Part shown: positions 59,501 to 60,000 of the stretch, piece after piece
Numbering within the stretch: the first letter of the stretch is position 1
Layout: each line of letters opens with the position of its first letter
Assembly (NCBI RefSeq): GCF_008831285.2
Contig: NC_045140.1
Coordinates: 20,956,370 to 21,016,369 of the forward strand
Source: Nymphaea colorata
Lineage: Eukaryota; Streptophyta; Magnoliopsida; Nymphaeales; Nymphaeaceae
Direction of reading: 5' to 3'
DNA length: 60,000 nucleotides
Notes under the pieces: model-generated
What the model was told of the DNA's origin: nothing
Databases searched by the model: none
What the model saw: only the letters and a program-made list of their open reading frames with translations
Position numbers and translations under genes: made by a program

Positions 59501-60000
59501 AGAAATTCTAAATGGTGACAAAAGGAACTCTCCCTAGTACTAAAACATCCAAAAGATCTTCATTTGCTTCCAAGTAATCAGATGCAAACAACCTTGAACG
59601 AACTTGCTGTCTCTGCAAGTTCGCAACTACCTGAGTTGCATCTTTAGGTGCCTGAAAGACCTCGAACCTGATTAATTTAATGGCAACAACAAACTAAATA
59701 AAAATTAAAGGGTCTATGAGATTTGAACGACGGTCAATGCCAGGCAATACAATCATCTGAGTTTTTCTGTGCTTTCCTTATCAGCTTCAAGCCTTCAAGT
59801 GTTCAATTCATAATACTAAGAGAAAATCTCAGCTGGGAAGCAGTTGCACAACTGCATGGATGGTCACGTAAAGCCAACCGTAGATCCTCATGCAAGGGAA
59901 ACAATGTGTATGCAGATGCACAGACTTGAAAATAAACAAGATTGTAACCTTCTTACCTCCAAATTGAGTTTTGGAAGGCAAAGAATTAACAAGGGCAGAG
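56521..60000 (-). pseudogene. Truncated MO25/CAB39-like scaffold gene (four exons, runs off the window)
   Basis: MO25 proteins are armadillo-like scaffolds that activate STE20-family kinases. Exons on the minus strand are 59957 to beyond 60000 (LLILCLPKLNLE), 59533-59651 ([20 protein letters not shown]...), 58703-58777 (YENMKIALHYGAILRECVRH) and 56521-56614 ([31 protein letters not shown]). Spliced, they read continuously along the family sequence. Two defects are visible. The exon ending at 59533 is followed by GA where a GT donor is required, and the nearest GT (59527-59526) would shift the frame into a stop. Also, the last exon has a GT after AAFK, but no exon for the following family segment (normally starting ELLTRHKS) occurs before the VPS13-type gene at 55169. 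The C-terminal half is therefore missing. The 5' part is outside the window. A functional short isoform is less likely. Confidence 0.82.

Noticed and set aside
1-60000. tRNA, rRNA, CRISPR-like arrays
   Set aside because: No tRNA B-box with a matching cloverleaf, no rRNA sequence, and no regularly spaced repeats were seen.

Overview
This is a stretch of a flowering-plant nuclear genome. The evidence is the gene types (a wall-associated receptor-like kinase, a plant VPS13/SHRUBBY-type protein, a plant MO25 relative), GT-AG introns, AT-rich intergenic DNA with (TA)n and (GA)n tracts, and two unrelated Ty1/copia retrotransposons. I cannot name the species. Every host gene I can support lies on the minus strand.

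Left part (1-8195): the 3' part of a Ty1/copia element on the plus strand, with an uninterrupted integrase-RT-RNase H reading frame (3-2714), polypurine tract and 3' LTR. About 5 kb of gene-free DNA with short repeats follows. At 8196-10734 is a two-exon gene for a 674-residue wall-associated receptor kinase-like protein of the WAKL14 type. Next come about 7 kb of gene-poor DNA and a small intronless gene (18022-18315) for a 97-residue protein of unknown function with a well-placed TATA box.

Central and right part (21595-55169): one very large gene. I traced 36 exons by hand, all with GT-AG borders and compatible phases. Together they give one open frame of 9,816 nt (about 3,271 residues). 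The product is a VPS13-family bridge-like lipid transfer protein with a divergent chorein-type N terminus, a VPS13 adaptor-binding (VAB/SHR-BD) region in which six asparagine-centred repeats can be seen, and the conserved VPS13 C-terminal region. Intron 34 is occupied by a complete, very young copia element (23722-29030). It has 287-bp LTRs that differ at one base, a 5-bp target duplication CGTAG, a tRNA-iMet-type primer site and a polypurine tract. Its single gag-pol frame carries three in-frame stop codons, so it is probably a defective copy mobilised in trans.

Right edge (56521-60000): four exons of an MO25/CAB39-like scaffold gene running off the window. It has lost one splice donor and all exons for the C-terminal half, so it is most likely a truncated pseudogene lying directly upstream of the VPS13-type gene.

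I found no convincing new multi-gene system. The observations most worth following are the young, nonsense-bearing copia insertion inside an essential-looking giant gene, the MO25 remnant, the paired stem-loop tandem repeat just upstream of the VPS13-type gene, and the small unknown protein gene.
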